From positions 1 to 54,498 of the forward strand of contig JAGWBX010000055.1 of the NCBI GenBank assembly GCA_021295655.1: a stretch of 54,498 bases of DNA. The letters are read 5' to 3'. Shown piece by piece: positions 34,789 to 45,300 of this stretch. The stretch comes from Candidatus Latescibacterota bacterium (GTDB lineage Bacteria; Latescibacterota; UBA2968; GCA-2709665). The notes below the pieces were generated by a model, which was given only the letters and a program-made list of their open reading frames with translations, did not search any database and was not told the DNA's origin. Position 1 is the first letter of the stretch. Every line of letters begins with the position of its first letter. The translations under genes were made by a program, and so were the position numbers.

Positions 34789-34819
34789 CCGCGGAACTCC
34801 CCTTTTTTCCCCTTTGCTC

Positions 34820-34848
34820 TTGACCCGATCTGCACCCTGTCCTATATT
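34820..34848 (+). promoter_or_regulatory. Sigma70-type promoter of the 61-residue protein gene
   Basis: TTGACC (34820-34825) and TATATT (34843-34848) with a 17-base spacer, about 85 bases before the ATG at 34934. Confidence 0.65.
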
Positions 34849-34933
34849 CTGATCCCTCACACACATATCGCAGGATTGAACGGAATTCACCTCCCCCCTC
34901 TCCCTGATTCCCCTTGAACGAAGGGAGCGTTGT

Positions 34934-35119
34934 ATGGCGAACCGCACAGATGTCGAGCCACGCCTCGACTATGAGGATCTTGTGGACGAGTTGGATCGGT
35001 TTGAGTTGGAAGCCAAAGACCTTCAGGTGCGTATCGCGAAGTTTATGAAGAATGCCAGGCAGACGCCGGCGGGCGAGACGAGTTCGGATGTGGAACACCT
35101 GGTGATCGCAGCCGACTGA
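34934..35119 (+). CDS. Small acidic hypothetical protein
   Basis: A 61-residue protein of unknown family. Residues 10-40 (RLDYEDLVDELDRFELEAKDLQVRIAKFMKN) are highly charged and predicted helical, with heptad-like spacing, followed by a short polar tail ending EHLVIAAD. It has a clear promoter, a GGGAG site and a strong hairpin terminator just downstream, so it forms a complete single-gene unit. No membrane segment or signal. A small coiled-coil adaptor or regulator would fit the shape, but no function can be given. Confidence 0.65.
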   Translation: MANRTDVEPRLDYEDLVDELDRFELEAKDLQVRIAKFMKNARQTPAGETSSDVEHLVIAAD

Positions 35120-35135
35120 ATTCGCGTCTTTTCAT

Positions 35136-35193
35136 GGCGTTCTAACACGAACGAGGCGGGGTGTATGCCCCGCCTCGTTCGTGTTAGAACGCC
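35136..35193. terminator. Long perfect hairpin, probable bidirectional terminator
   Basis: Two 26-base arms (left 35136-35161, right 35168-35193) are perfectly complementary around the 6-base loop TGTATG; the inner part is GAGGCGGGG. It sits between the convergent small gene and the aldo/keto reductase gene. No long T-run follows the stem, so the terminator call rests on position and stem strength. Confidence 0.7.
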
Positions 35194-35276
35194 CATTGAT
35201 TTCGGTTTCAACCGCCACGCGGCAACAGCCGGTTATGAGCGCGGTTCAATGCGATCGCGAAGCCTCCAGACTATAC

Positions 35277-36200
35277 CTAACGCGCATCGAACGGCCCGGA
35301 CATCTCCCTGTAGAGCATCTTCAGTGCGGCGACGTCGGCTTCATCCAGCGAACCCATTTCGGATGCCGCCGCGTTCGCCTCGGCCTGCTCCGGAGTCCTG
35401 GCTCCCGGGATCACGCACGAGACGGCCTGATGGCTCAGTACGAATCGCAACGCCGTCTGCGCAAGTGAAGGGCTCCGCCCGCCCACCAGCGCCTCCACTC
35501 CGGCCACCTCGTCAAGAGCTCGCCGCAATCGCCCGTCCTTCCGCCAGCCTTCCCGGAAATCACCCTCCCGGAATCGGGTATTCTCGCGGTATTTCCCGCT
35601 CAGCAAACCCCTTGCCAGCGGCGCCTTGATCACCGTGCCGACGCCGGCCTCTCGCGCCGCGTCAAACAACCCGGGGTCCGGGCGCTGGTCCAGGATACTA
35701 TAGTAAATCTGTATCACATCCACACATCCGGATTCGATGCAAAGCCGCGCCTGTTCAACCGTATCAATCGATACGCCCGCCAGACGGATCGTGCCGGCGT
35801 CTTTCATCCTTGCCAGGAATTCAAACACGCCGCCCCGCCGAATGGTCTCGGTATCCGGATCATGGATGTAATAAAGATCGATGCAGTCCGTTCTCAAACA
35901 CCGCAGACTGGCCTCCAGAGCCCGGCTGAGGTAGATTAGCGAAAAATCGCAATAAGGCACACCGTCCACGTACCACCAGCCGCCCTTGGTCGCGAGTACG
36001 ACGTGTTCCCGCCTTCCCTCCAGCGCCCTGCCCAGAACCCGTTCGCTGCGACCGTTTCCGTATGCGTCCGCCGTATCGAAAAGCGTCACGCCGACATCGA
36101 GTGCCCGGTGTACGGCGCGAACCGACGTCTCGTCGTTTACGGGTCCCCAGTCCAACCCCCGAAACGGCCCGGCGCCGAAACCGAGTGCACGGTATCTCAT
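35277..36200 (-). CDS. Aldo/keto reductase
   Basis: From the ATG at 36200 (GGGGGT upstream) the product is 307 residues. The AKR catalytic tetrad is D42, Y47 (FDTADAYGNG), K72 (LATKGG) and H113 (YYIHDPD). The C-terminal VIPGARTPEQAEANAAA segment binds the cofactor phosphate and adenine. It belongs with the L-fucose dehydrogenase/galactose dehydrogenase-like or Tas-like branches that use NAD(P)H to interconvert aldoses, lactones or alcohols; the substrate is unknown. It is transcribed alone from a good promoter. Confidence 0.9.
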   Translation of the reverse strand: MRYRALGFGAGPFRGLDWGPVNDETSVRAVHRALDVGVTLFDTADAYGNGRSERVLGRALEGRREHVVLATKGGWWYVDGVPYCDFSLIYLSRALEASLRCLRTDCIDLYYIHDPDTETIRRGGVFEFLARMKDAGTIRLAGVSIDTVEQARLCIESGCVDVIQIYYSILDQRPDPGLFDAAREAGVGTVIKAPLARGLLSGKYRENTRFREGDFREGWRKDGRLRRALDEVAGVEALVGGRSPSLAQTALRFVLSHQAVSCVIPGARTPEQAEANAAASEMGSLDEADVAALKMLYREMSGPFDAR

Positions 36201-36308
36201 GGCTACCCCCGAAAGGCCCATCGACGACCACGTCAAAACGGCCTTCGAAGGCTCCCTCCCGGCGATTCCCTCGAAGGCCGAATTCAGTATCACTCGGATA
36301 CCGCGGCA

Positions 36309-36337
36309 AAAATAGGACCCTCACGTCAGGTTGTCAA
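36309..36337 (-). promoter_or_regulatory. Sigma70-type promoter of the aldo/keto reductase gene
   Basis: On the minus strand a perfect TTGACA (36337-36332) and TATTTT (36314-36309) are 17 bases apart; the expected start lies near 36302, about 100 bases before the ATG. Confidence 0.65.
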
Positions 36338-36511
36338 CCAGAATCAGGTTTGGTGGATCATGCGCCGCGCGGGTGACCCGGCTCACCGGTGAATGCGGCC
36401 AAAACGCCGTCTTCGACGCCGGGAACCCCATCTGTTCCGGTCTTGTCCACGCGATGTCTCAAGGCTGAAAGCCGGTGAATCGGAGTGGTACATCTCATCC
36501 GGACACGAACG

Positions 36512-36585
36512 TACTATAAAATAAATTTATTGATTTTATCAAATTTATAAATTAGCAATATATAACGTAATTCGGTAATATTGCG
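36512..36585 (+). promoter_or_regulatory. AT-rich upstream region of the HAD-purL-folD unit
   Basis: Within the 340-base gap before the HAD gene, about 70 bases are very AT-rich (over 80%), unlike anything else in the window. They contain a direct repeat AAATTTAT (36523-36530 and 36541-36548), a small palindrome TTGATTTTATCAA and several TATA-like -10 candidates. It probably holds the promoter and perhaps an operator for the purine genes. No single -35/-10 pair stands out, and the rest of the gap shows nothing. Confidence 0.45.
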
Positions 36586-36680
36586 TGTGCCGCTCCCGCT
36601 TCCGTCCTGCGCTTCCCGCAGGCCCCGGCGCGGGCCCCGCGGACGAATCACCAAACCCGACACGGACAAGGGACTTCGTC

Positions 36681-37433
36681 TTGAATCTGCCAGTCGCGAT
36701 GCTTTTGGATCTGGACGATACCATCGTCTCTTATTCCACGTATGCGGGTCCGTGCTGGAAACGGGTCTGCTACGATGCGGCAGGCAGAATTGACGCGGCC
36801 GATGGGGAGGAGCTGTACAGGGCACTGACCGAATCAAGAACGTGGTTTTGGGGCGATCCTGAGCGGCACCGGGCGAACCGCCAGAACATGCCGCTTGCAT
36901 ATCAGCGCGTCATTCACCATGGCCTGCGCCGTCTCGGCATCGAGAACTGGGAGCTGGCGGGAACGATCGCGCAATCGTACGAACGCGAACGGGGAAAGAC
37001 GATAAGACCGTTTCCGGGCGCCGTGGAAACACTTCGCACGCTGCGGGCGGACGGCGTGCGGATGGCCCTGGTAACCAACGGGGGCGCCGAACCCCAGCGG
37101 GAAAAGATACGCAGGTTCAATCTGGCGCCTTTTTTTAACGCCATCCTCATCGAAGGAGAACGGGGTTACGGCAAGCCGGATAGCCGGATCTATATGGATG
37201 CGCTCCGCCTCCTGAACGCCGGGCCCGGGGACGCGTGGATGGTAGGCGACAACCTGGAGTGGGAGGTCGCGGTTCCGCAGAAACTGGGCATCTACTGCGT
37301 ATGGAACGACGCAAAGGGTGAGGGTCTGCCGGCAGGCAGTGGAATCCGTCCGGACCGAATCATCGGATCCCTGCCGGAGTTGCTGCAGTCCCGAATCGGC
37401 GCTTCCCCGCCAACGGCGCAGGAAAGGAACTGA
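36681..37433 (+). CDS. HAD-superfamily hydrolase (phosphatase)
   Basis: Starting at TTG 36681 (AAGGG upstream) the product is 250 residues; an ATG at 36699 lies just before motif I, and more upstream codons look non-family. Motif I is MLLDLDDTI with nucleophile D11 and acid D13 in this numbering; motif II is LVTNGG, motif III lies at GYGKPDSRIY, and motif IV is MVGDNLEWEV. The cap of about 90 residues is alpha-helical, as in subfamily I (YjjG or phosphoglycolate phosphatase type). The stop overlaps the purL start (TGATG), so the two are coupled; dephosphorylation of a nucleotide or sugar phosphate is likely. Confidence 0.85.
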   Translation: MNLPVAMLLDLDDTIVSYSTYAGPCWKRVCYDAAGRIDAADGEELYRALTESRTWFWGDPERHRANRQNMPLAYQRVIHHGLRRLGIENWELAGTIAQSYERERGKTIRPFPGAVETLRTLRADGVRMALVTNGGAEPQREKIRRFNLAPFFNAILIEGERGYGKPDSRIYMDALRLLNAGPGDAWMVGDNLEWEVAVPQKLGIYCVWNDAKGEGLPAGSGIRPDRIIGSLPELLQSRIGASPPTAQERN

Positions 37434-40400
37434 TGGGTCTTCTTCACTTATACCGCACGCCGCACCTCTCACGGACGCAGACGGACGCCCTGCTCAGCCA
37501 GGTCAGGCGGACCATCTGCCGCCGCGTTGCGCGGCTCGAAACCGAAGCCTGCTTCAATGTTGAACTGAGCGGCGCGCTGCATGCCGAAGAACGGAAGCGG
37601 CTCGCCTGGCTTCTGGGTGAGACCTTCGAACCGGAGAATCTCGCCACGACGTCGTTTCTGGACGCGGAGGGAACGCTGATCGAGGTTGGACCACGCCTGA
37701 ACTTCAGCACGGCCTTGTCCACGAATGCGGTTTCCGTCTGCCACGCGTGCGGCCTGACGGGAGTTACGCGCATCGAACGATCCAGGCGTTTTCTGCTCCG
37801 GCCCGGACTGGATCCGGAACAGAAGTCCGCGTTCCTGGATATCATCCACGACCGCATGACCGAGTGCGAGTACGCCTCTCCACTGTCGTCCTTCGAATCC
37901 GGCGCGGAACCGGAACCCGTCTCCGAGGTTCCGCTCATTCAGGAGGGCAGAGCCGCGCTGGAACACATCAACACGACCCTGGGCCTGGCCTTCGACGAGT
38001 GGGACCTCGACTACTATACGGACCTCTTTCTGGACCACTTCCGGCGAAATCCTACGAATGTGGAATGTTTCGATATAGCCCAATCCAACAGCGAACACTC
38101 CCGGCACTGGTTTTTCCGCGGCCGGCTGAGGATCGACGGCGAAGAAATGCCGGACGATCTGATGGCCATGATTCAGCAACCCCTCATGGCCAATCCCGGC
38201 AACAGCACCATCGCCTTCAGGGACAACGCCAGCGGTATAAAGGGTTATACCACGAGAACCATCCTGCCCGCCAGACCCGGGGAGCCGGGCCCGTTCACCG
38301 CTTCAGAACGAGATTACGACATCATCTTCACCGCCGAAACGCACAACTTTCCCACCGGCGTCGCGCCGTTCCCGGGTGCTGAAACCGGTACCGGCGGCCG
38401 TATCCGGGACGTGCATGCGGCCGGCCGGGGCGCCCTGGTTGTCGCCGGTACCGCGGCCTATTGTGTTGGAAATCTCCGGATACCCGGCTATGAGATGCCC
38501 TGGGAGGACCAGGCGTTCGAATATGCCGGCAACTTCGCATCCCCCCTCCGGATCGAGATAGAAGCCAGCAACGGCGCGTCCGACTACGGGAACAAATTCG
38601 GCGAACCGCTTATTCAGGGCTTTACACGCGCCTTCGGTCTGCGACTGCCGAACGGTCAGCGCCGCGAATGGATCAAACCCATCATGTTCACAGGGGGCAT
38701 CGGCCAGATCGACGCCCGCCACACGGCAAAGGGAAGCCCCCGACAGAAGATGTGGGTGGTCAAGCTCGGAGGTCCGGCATACCGGATCGGCATGGGAGGC
38801 GGGGCGGCTTCGTCGATGGTACAGGGCGAAAACACCGCGGAACTGGATTTCAATGCCGTGCAGCGTGGCGATGCGGAGATGGAGCAGAAAGTAAACCGGG
38901 TAATCCGCGCCTGCGTTGAAATGGGCGAAGAGAACCCGATCGTCAGCATCCACGACCAGGGGGCCGGCGGAAACTGCAATGTACTCAAGGAAATCGTAGC
39001 GCCGGAAGGCGCCCGCATCCACGTTCGCGAGTTGCCCGTGGGCGACCGGTCACTTTCCGTGCTGGAAATCTGGGGCGCCGAATACCAGGAAAACGACGCT
39101 CTGCTTCTGCATCCCCGTCACGAGGCGGCGTTCAAGGCCCTGTGCAGGCGGGAAAAGATACAGGCGGCGTTTGTGGGGCAGGTAACCGGCAACGGAAGAA
39201 TTATCCTCTACGACGAAAACGACAACACCACCCCGGTTGACCTGGAACTGGAAAAAGTGCTGGGCGACATGCCCCGCAAAACCTTCGAACTGCATCGCAA
39301 ACAACCCGAACTGGCGCCCCTCGATCTGCCGGAGGACATTACAGCGGGGTCCGCATTGGAGAGCGTGTTGCGCCTCGTGTCGGTTGGCTCAAAACGATTT
39401 CTGACCAACAAGGTCGACCGGAGCGTCACCGGCCTGGTTGCCCGGCAACAGTGCGCGGGTCCGCTTCAGCTCACGGTTTCGGACGTCGCCGTGATCGCGC
39501 AAAGCCATTTCGGCAAAACGGGCGCCGCTACGTCCATCGGGGAACAGCCTGTAATCGGTCTGCTGGACCCCGGGGCGATGGCCCGGATGAGCGTGGGAGA
39601 GGCGCTGACCAATCTGTTGTGGGCTCAGGTAAGCGCACTGGAAGACGTCAAATGCTCCGGAAACTGGATGTGGGCCGCGAAACTGCCGGGCGAAGGCGCA
39701 GCGCTATACGATGCAGCCAGGTCCCTGGTGGAGGTGATGCTTGAACTGGGTATCGCCATAGACGGAGGGAAGGACAGTCTCTCCATGGCCGCGCTGGCGC
39801 CCGGACCCGATGGGAGCGACGAGACCGTGACCGCGCCGGGCGCGCTGGTGGTCTCGGCCTATGTCACATGTCCTGACGTTAACAGGGTTGTCACGCCAGA
39901 CCTTAAACACCCTGATGAAGGCCGCCTGCTGTTTATCGATCTGTCGGGCGGAAGGACACGCCTGGGCGGCTCTGCCCTGGCCCAGGTGTACAGCCAGATC
40001 GGCGACACACCGCCCGACGTGGACGATCCCGGCCTGCTGAAACGCGCGTTCAACGCCGTGCAGCAACTTATCGGCGAAAACAGCGTGGCAGCGGGCCACG
40101 ACCGGAGCGACGGCGGTATCGTCACCTGTCTGCTGGAGATGGCCTTTTCCGGCAATTGCGGCGTCAGCATCGATCTATCGACAACTTCAGATCCGATTGC
40201 GTCTTTGTTCGCCGAAGAGATGGGCCTGGTACTCGAAGTGCACAGCGAGAATGCACCCAACGTTCTTCAGTTCCTCGACGCCGCAGACGTGCCCTGCATC
40301 CCCATTGGCAAAACCACGGCGGACACTTCCGTACGGATTGCCGTTAACGGCCGGCCCGTTCTCAGTGAAGACATGGTGCGTCTACGTGACCTGTGGGAGG

Positions 40401-41344
40401 AAACGAGCTACCGCATCGAGCGGCTCCAGGCAAACCCGCGGTGCGTCGAACAGGAACGTCTCACCATCAGGCAGCGCAAGACACCCGCGTACACGCTTCG
40501 GTTCACGCCTTCGCCGACCGCGCCGGAAATACTGGCGTCCCGGACAAAGATCCCGGTTGCCGTCGTCCGCGAGGAAGGAAGCAACGGCGACCGTGAGATG
40601 GCCTCGGCGTTCCATGCGGCGGGCCTGGAACCCTGGGACGTAACCATGTCCGATCTTCTGGCCGATCGGGTCCGCCTCGACGCCTTTCGCGGTATCGCCT
40701 TTGTTGGCGGGTTCAGCTATGCGGACGTGCTCGATTCCGCCAAGGGTTGGTCGGGCGTCATCCGGTTCAATCCGGGCCTGCGGGATCAGTTTCAGTCGTT
40801 CTCCGAACGAACTGACACATTCAGTCTGGGCGTTTGTAACGGCTGCCAGTTGATGGCCCTGCTGGGGTGGGTGCCCTTTCCGGAGAGCGAGACCAGGATG
40901 CAACCGCGTTTTATCCAGAACACATCCGGGCGTTTCGAATCACGCTTCGTCACGGTACAGATCCAGGAGAGTCCGGCGGTAATGCTCAGGAACATGGCGG
41001 GGGCTTCCCTGGGCATATGGGTTGCCCACGGTGAAGGCCGGATCCATTTTCCAGATCCCGACACGCTGGACAGGGTCATTCAGAACAACCTGGCGCCCAT
41101 CCGTTACGTCGACGACGGAAATCACGTCAGCGAAGTCTATCCGTTCAACCCCAACGGCTCGCCCCATGGCATTGCAGCCCTCTGTTCCGCGGACGGACGC
41201 CACCTGGCGATGATGCCGCATCCCGAACGGACGTTTCTGAAATGGCAATGGGGTTGGATGCCGGAATCGTGGAAGCATAACCTGGACGCTTCGCCCTGGC
41301 TGCAGCTTTTCCAGAACGCCCGGGAATGGTGCGAGGAAATATAG
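37433..41344 (+). CDS. purL: Phosphoribosylformylglycinamidine synthase, large single-chain form
   Basis: At 1303 residues this is the large type PurL, which combines the PurS-like N-terminus, the two AIR-synthetase-like halves and a C-terminal glutaminase in one chain; many bacteria split these into PurS, PurQ and PurL. It makes FGAM from FGAR, ATP and glutamine in purine synthesis. Key features are SNSEHSRHWFFRG, TAETHNFPTGVAPFPGAETGTGGRIRD, DGGKDSLSM and the glutaminase nucleophile C1135 in GVCNGCQLMALLG with H1263 and E1265 in MPHPERTF. All domains look intact. The HAD gene overlaps its start and folD follows 111 bases after. Confidence 0.96.
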   Translation: MGLLHLYRTPHLSRTQTDALLSQVRRTICRRVARLETEACFNVELSGALHAEERKRLAWLLGETFEPENLATTSFLDAEGTLIEVGPRLNFSTALSTNAVSVCHACGLTGVTRIERSRRFLLRPGLDPEQKSAFLDIIHDRMTECEYASPLSSFESGAEPEPVSEVPLIQEGRAALEHINTTLGLAFDEWDLDYYTDLFLDHFRRNPTNVECFDIAQSNSEHSRHWFFRGRLRIDGEEMPDDLMAMIQQPLMANPGNSTIAFRDNASGIKGYTTRTILPARPGEPGPFTASERDYDIIFTAETHNFPTGVAPFPGAETGTGGRIRDVHAAGRGALVVAGTAAYCVGNLRIPGYEMPWEDQAFEYAGNFASPLRIEIEASNGASDYGNKFGEPLIQGFTRAFGLRLPNGQRREWIKPIMFTGGIGQIDARHTAKGSPRQKMWVVKLGGPAYRIGMGGGAASSMVQGENTAELDFNAVQRGDAEMEQKVNRVIRACVEMGEENPIVSIHDQGAGGNCNVLKEIVAPEGARIHVRELPVGDRSLSVLEIWGAEYQENDALLLHPRHEAAFKALCRREKIQAAFVGQVTGNGRIILYDENDNTTPVDLELEKVLGDMPRKTFELHRKQPELAPLDLPEDITAGSALESVLRLVSVGSKRFLTNKVDRSVTGLVARQQCAGPLQLTVSDVAVIAQSHFGKTGAATSIGEQPVIGLLDPGAMARMSVGEALTNLLWAQVSALEDVKCSGNWMWAAKLPGEGAALYDAARSLVEVMLELGIAIDGGKDSLSMAALAPGPDGSDETVTAPGALVVSAYVTCPDVNRVVTPDLKHPDEGRLLFIDLSGGRTRLGGSALAQVYSQIGDTPPDVDDPGLLKRAFNAVQQLIGENSVAAGHDRSDGGIVTCLLEMAFSGNCGVSIDLSTTSDPIASLFAEEMGLVLEVHSENAPNVLQFLDAADVPCIPIGKTTADTSVRIAVNGRPVLSEDMVRLRDLWEETSYRIERLQANPRCVEQERLTIRQRKTPAYTLRFTPSPTAPEILASRTKIPVAVVREEGSNGDREMASAFHAAGLEPWDVTMSDLLADRVRLDAFRGIAFVGGFSYADVLDSAKGWSGVIRFNPGLRDQFQSFSERTDTFSLGVCNGCQLMALLGWVPFPESETRMQPRFIQNTSGRFESRFVTVQIQESPAVMLRNMAGASLGIWVAHGEGRIHFPDPDTLDRVIQNNLAPIRYVDDGNHVSEVYPFNPNGSPHGIAALCSADGRHLAMMPHPERTFLKWQWGWMPESWKHNLDASPWLQLFQNAREWCEEI

Positions 41345-41455
41345 ACAAGGAACGGGGGCCGCACCCGCGGCGAAGAGGCAATCGTCACCAATCCCCGGGG
41401 TAGGCTTTGGGGACGCAATACCGGCGTCGGGACACTACTCAGAACGGGAGGCGTG

Positions 41456-42334
41456 ATGGCCGCAACGGTTCTTAACGGCAAAAAGCTTTCCAGGCAGATC
41501 GAAGACGGACTGCAGCGCCGGGTGGCCCGGATAAGTAGCGGAACGGGCGGACAGATCCCCGTCCTGGCCACGATCCTGGTTGGAGACGACCCGGCTTCGG
41601 CCACCTACGTGAGAATGAAAGGAAACGCCTGCAAACGGGTGGGCATGGACTCCTTGAGGGTCCTGCTGCCTGAAGAAACCACCACGCGCGAACTCCTTGC
41701 CGAAATCGAAAAGCTGAACGCCGATCCTCGCGTGCACGGTATTCTACTGCAGCACCCGGTTCCCGCCCAGGTCCATGAGCGGGCGTGTTTCGACCGGATC
41801 TCAACCGGGAAGGACGTGGACGGCGTCACGGCGCACGGCTTCGGGTTGATGGCAATGGGCGCGCCTGCCTACGGTGCCGCAACGCCGGCCGGCATCATGA
41901 CGCTTCTGTCGCATTACCATATCCCGCTGGAGGGCAGAACCGCCGTTGTCGTGGGCAGAAGCCCGATTCTGGGCAAACCGATGGCCATGATGCTGCTGAA
42001 TGCCAATGCCACCGTGACCATCTGTCATTCCAGAACACGAAACCTGCCTGGTATTGTGCGCACGGCCGACATTGTCGTTGGCGCCGTAGGAAAGCGGGAA
42101 TTCATCAAGGCCGACTGGATCGCGGACAACGCCGTGGTCATCGACGCCGGCTACCATCCGGGCCCTGTCGGAGACGTGGAACTCTCTGCAGTCGTTCACC
42201 GGTGCGCGGCTTACACCCCTGTACCCGGCGGCGTCGGGCCCATGACCATTGCTACGCTGATCGCCCAGACAGTGGCGTCCGCGGAGAAGGTTGCCGCAGG
42301 ATCCGGCCCTGCGCCCGCGCAAGAACGCCCATGA
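41456..42334 (+). CDS. folD: Bifunctional methylene-THF dehydrogenase/cyclohydrolase
   Basis: A 292-residue FolD from ATG 41456, with GGGAGG four bases upstream; a GTG just before it is less well placed. It converts 5,10-methylene-THF to 10-formyl-THF, which purine synthesis needs, in keeping with the purL gene upstream. Motifs: [25 protein letters not shown] with the catalytic Tyr and Lys, [41 protein letters not shown] and [13 protein letters not shown]. The 111 bases between purL and folD may hold structured RNA but match no riboswitch I can name with confidence. Confidence 0.95.
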   Translation: MAATVLNGKKLSRQIEDGLQRRVARISSGTGGQIPVLATILVGDDPASATYVRMKGNACKRVGMDSLRVLLPEETTTRELLAEIEKLNADPRVHGILLQHPVPAQVHERACFDRISTGKDVDGVTAHGFGLMAMGAPAYGAATPAGIMTLLSHYHIPLEGRTAVVVGRSPILGKPMAMMLLNANATVTICHSRTRNLPGIVRTADIVVGAVGKREFIKADWIADNAVVIDAGYHPGPVGDVELSAVVHRCAAYTPVPGGVGPMTIATLIAQTVASAEKVAAGSGPAPAQERP

Positions 42335-42385
42335 AAGCCGGTTCATCGCGGATGGGCCGCCGGTAAGTTTCTCTGAACGGAAACC

Positions 42386-45300
42386 TCACGCGCCTGTACG
42401 CCCCTGCCCGAGCATTCGAATAACCAGAAGCGTGATATCGTCCGCCTGAGGCGCATTTCCCTTGAACCGGTATACGTCTTCGAGGATCAGCGAGACCAGA
42501 TCCGAGGCGCTCGCCCGGATATGAGCCGTGACGGTTTGTTCCAGCCGATCTGTCTCGTAAAACTCTCCTGCGACGTTCCTCATGTCGGTCACGCCGTCGC
42601 TGTAGAAGACCAGCAAGTCGTCAGGTGCAACCTGAATGGTGGTTTCGGCGCGCCCGCCGGGACTTCCCGGAGGCAGCACCATGCCCAGCGGTATGGACGG
42701 CAACTGAATCTCGCGCAATTCGCGGGCCCTGGCGCAATAGTGGTACGGGAACGGATGTGCGGCATTGACCAGTTGCACACGTTGTGTTTCGAGATCGAGC
42801 GTGCCAAGACAGCAGGTGACAAAGCTGGCCTCATCCATCTGTTCTCTCAGATCTTCATCGAGCCGAGTCGCGACCTCGTTAAGCGGTCTTTTTCCTCGAA
42901 ATTCGTATCGGAAGATGCCGCTCAGCTGCATCGCGCGAACCGCCGCCGCCATCGCCTTTCCCGACACATCCGCCGCGCCGAAGCCCAGCGTCCGCCGGGC
43001 TTCGTCCAGCCAGAAATAATTGAAATAGTCGCCGCCCACGTGGTTTGCGGGCGCGCAGACCCCCGCGATTTCAAAGGAATCGTCCCGGATCGGGACCGTG
43101 GGCAGCAGTCCCATCTGCATCCTGTGCGCCTGCTCCAACTCGGATTCCAGTTCGTGAATCAGTCGGGACTGGGCCTCCCGCCACCGCCTGTGCCGGTGCA
43201 GCGCGTAACCCGACGATACGCAAATGGCCACAATCGAAAACACGCTGAGCGCGACGAACCACGGCCGCTGCCAGACCGGCGCCAGAACCACGAACGTGTT
43301 GCGCGCGGGTGTCGCATCTATATTGAAACCCCGGTCCATCGCGCGCACTTCGAAGGTGTGGGGTCCCGGAACCATCCTGCCGACGAGCGCTTGATCTTCG
43401 CTCGAAAACGTCGACCAGTCGCCGCCGTCCACCCGCCACGCGTATTTCAGATCCTGCGGCGGCGTCTGCTTCCACGCGTCCTGACCGGAGAATTTGAACA
43501 GAACGCTCTGGTAGGGAGCAACTTCTCTGGACGGCATGGAAAGCCTGGTTTCCGGCGCATCCCTGTCCGGCGAATAACATCCCAGTCCCTTGTCCGTGGC
43601 AAACCAGAACCTCCCCAGCCGGTCCTGTGCCACGTCCCACACCCTGGCGCCCGGAAGGCCGTTGCGCGTTGTGTAGCGCGTCCATGTCACGCCATCGGTG
43701 TGAACCGCACCGATGACCAGCGTGGCCAGCCAGAGTAGGCCGTCGTCATCCACGAAAAGGCGATGGGCCCCGCCGAAAACGGTTTGATCTCCCGTTGGCA
43801 CGGGCTTCCACTCTCCCTGGTCGTACCGAAACATTCCAGCGAAGCGTGTCGTGGCCCAGACAGCGCCCAGCGCCTCCCTCAGCGCGATGACCGGCTCGCC
43901 CGGCAACCCGGCGGCCGTGTCGAAGATTTCGCGTTCGCCGTCTTTCTCCCTAACGATACCGCCATTGGCGCTATACCAGAGGACGCCATCGTCTGACTCG
44001 TGAACGGCGCTGACTCCCCGTGCATCCTGTGCCGCATGCGAAGTCCACTCCTCGCCTTCGAATCGAAACAGTCCGGCTCCGGTGCCCGCCCATACGCCGC
44101 CGGCGCGCGCGGGAGAAATCGAGAGAATCCGGGATCCCGGACCCGACAGGGGCAAAGCGAATTCATTCCAATAGACCCCGTCGAATCTCAACAGGCTTCG
44201 ATGTGCGGCGGCCCAAAGCGTGCCGCCCCTTCCTTTTCTCAACGCCACGATTCGCCCTGTACTGCGCCGCCCGCTCGCGCGGATCCGGTACGCCTCCATC
44301 CAGTTCGCGCCGTCATATTCGTAGACTCGTTCTCCCGTTGCCGCCCACAATCGCCCATCCGCCGTGCGTTCGAGAGCCACACCGCCCCGGTCGGCTGCGC
44401 CCGGCCACCGGCTGTGATGTTCCCAGCTTTTCGTGCCGTATCGCGCGACACCCCACGCCGTGCCCAACCAGACCGCGCCGTCATTGCTTGCGCACACAGA
44501 CGTCACGAGATTGCTGGGGAGGCCGTTCTCTTCCGTAAAGACCTGACGAACCCGCCAGCGACCCTCGGCCGTCGATGCTTCTTCTGATTCCGTGAATCGT
44601 GCGGCGCCACCGACCGTTCCAACCCATACCGATCCGTCGGGTGCCGAAGCGACGGACAGCACCCGGTCCGCGGGCATGCCGTCCCCCTCGGCGAACCCCT
44701 GCCAATTTGACCCGTCGAAACGCAACACCCCGCGGTTTGCGGTACCCAGCCAGACGGCCCCGTCGACCGCCTGCGCCATCGCCGTCACCGCTCCGCCAGC
44801 CAGTTCTCCGGGTGCGGCGACCTCTACCCATGCATTGTTCACCGGGTCGAACCGGCTCATGCCCCCGCCCCGTCGACCCCTGGATCGCGGCGAAAATGGC
44901 ACGCCCGGACCGCGCCCCGCATACGCTGCCCACACCGCGCCGTCTTTCGACCGCAGCAGGCACCGCACATCGTTGGACGCAAGACCATCCTCTTCGTCGA
45001 TTGTCTTCCATTCATCGCCGGCATAGTGGAGTATGCCCATCCCTGCCGTGGCAAAACAGAGGCCGCCTCCGGCGACGCCGACAATGGGTCCAACGTCGAC
45101 GCCTTCGAGGTTTGCAGGCAGCATCACCGGCTCCCACCGGTCACCAGCCAGGCGAGCGATGCGGTTTCCCGGCTGCCCGCGAAACCCGAATCCCCCGGTG
45201 GCCCACAACGTGCCGTTCTCAGCCTCGAACAGCCCGCTGAAGTTGTTACCCGGCAATCCGTTTTCTTCACTGAAAGTCTGCCAGGCCTGGCCGTCGTATC

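Noticed and set aside
41345-41455. Possible ZTP (pfl) or THF riboswitch between purL and folD
   Set aside because: The position and GC-rich repeats are suggestive, but the conserved ZTP core (such as the CCGCCUGGGC end) is not found and no clear pseudoknot can be drawn.
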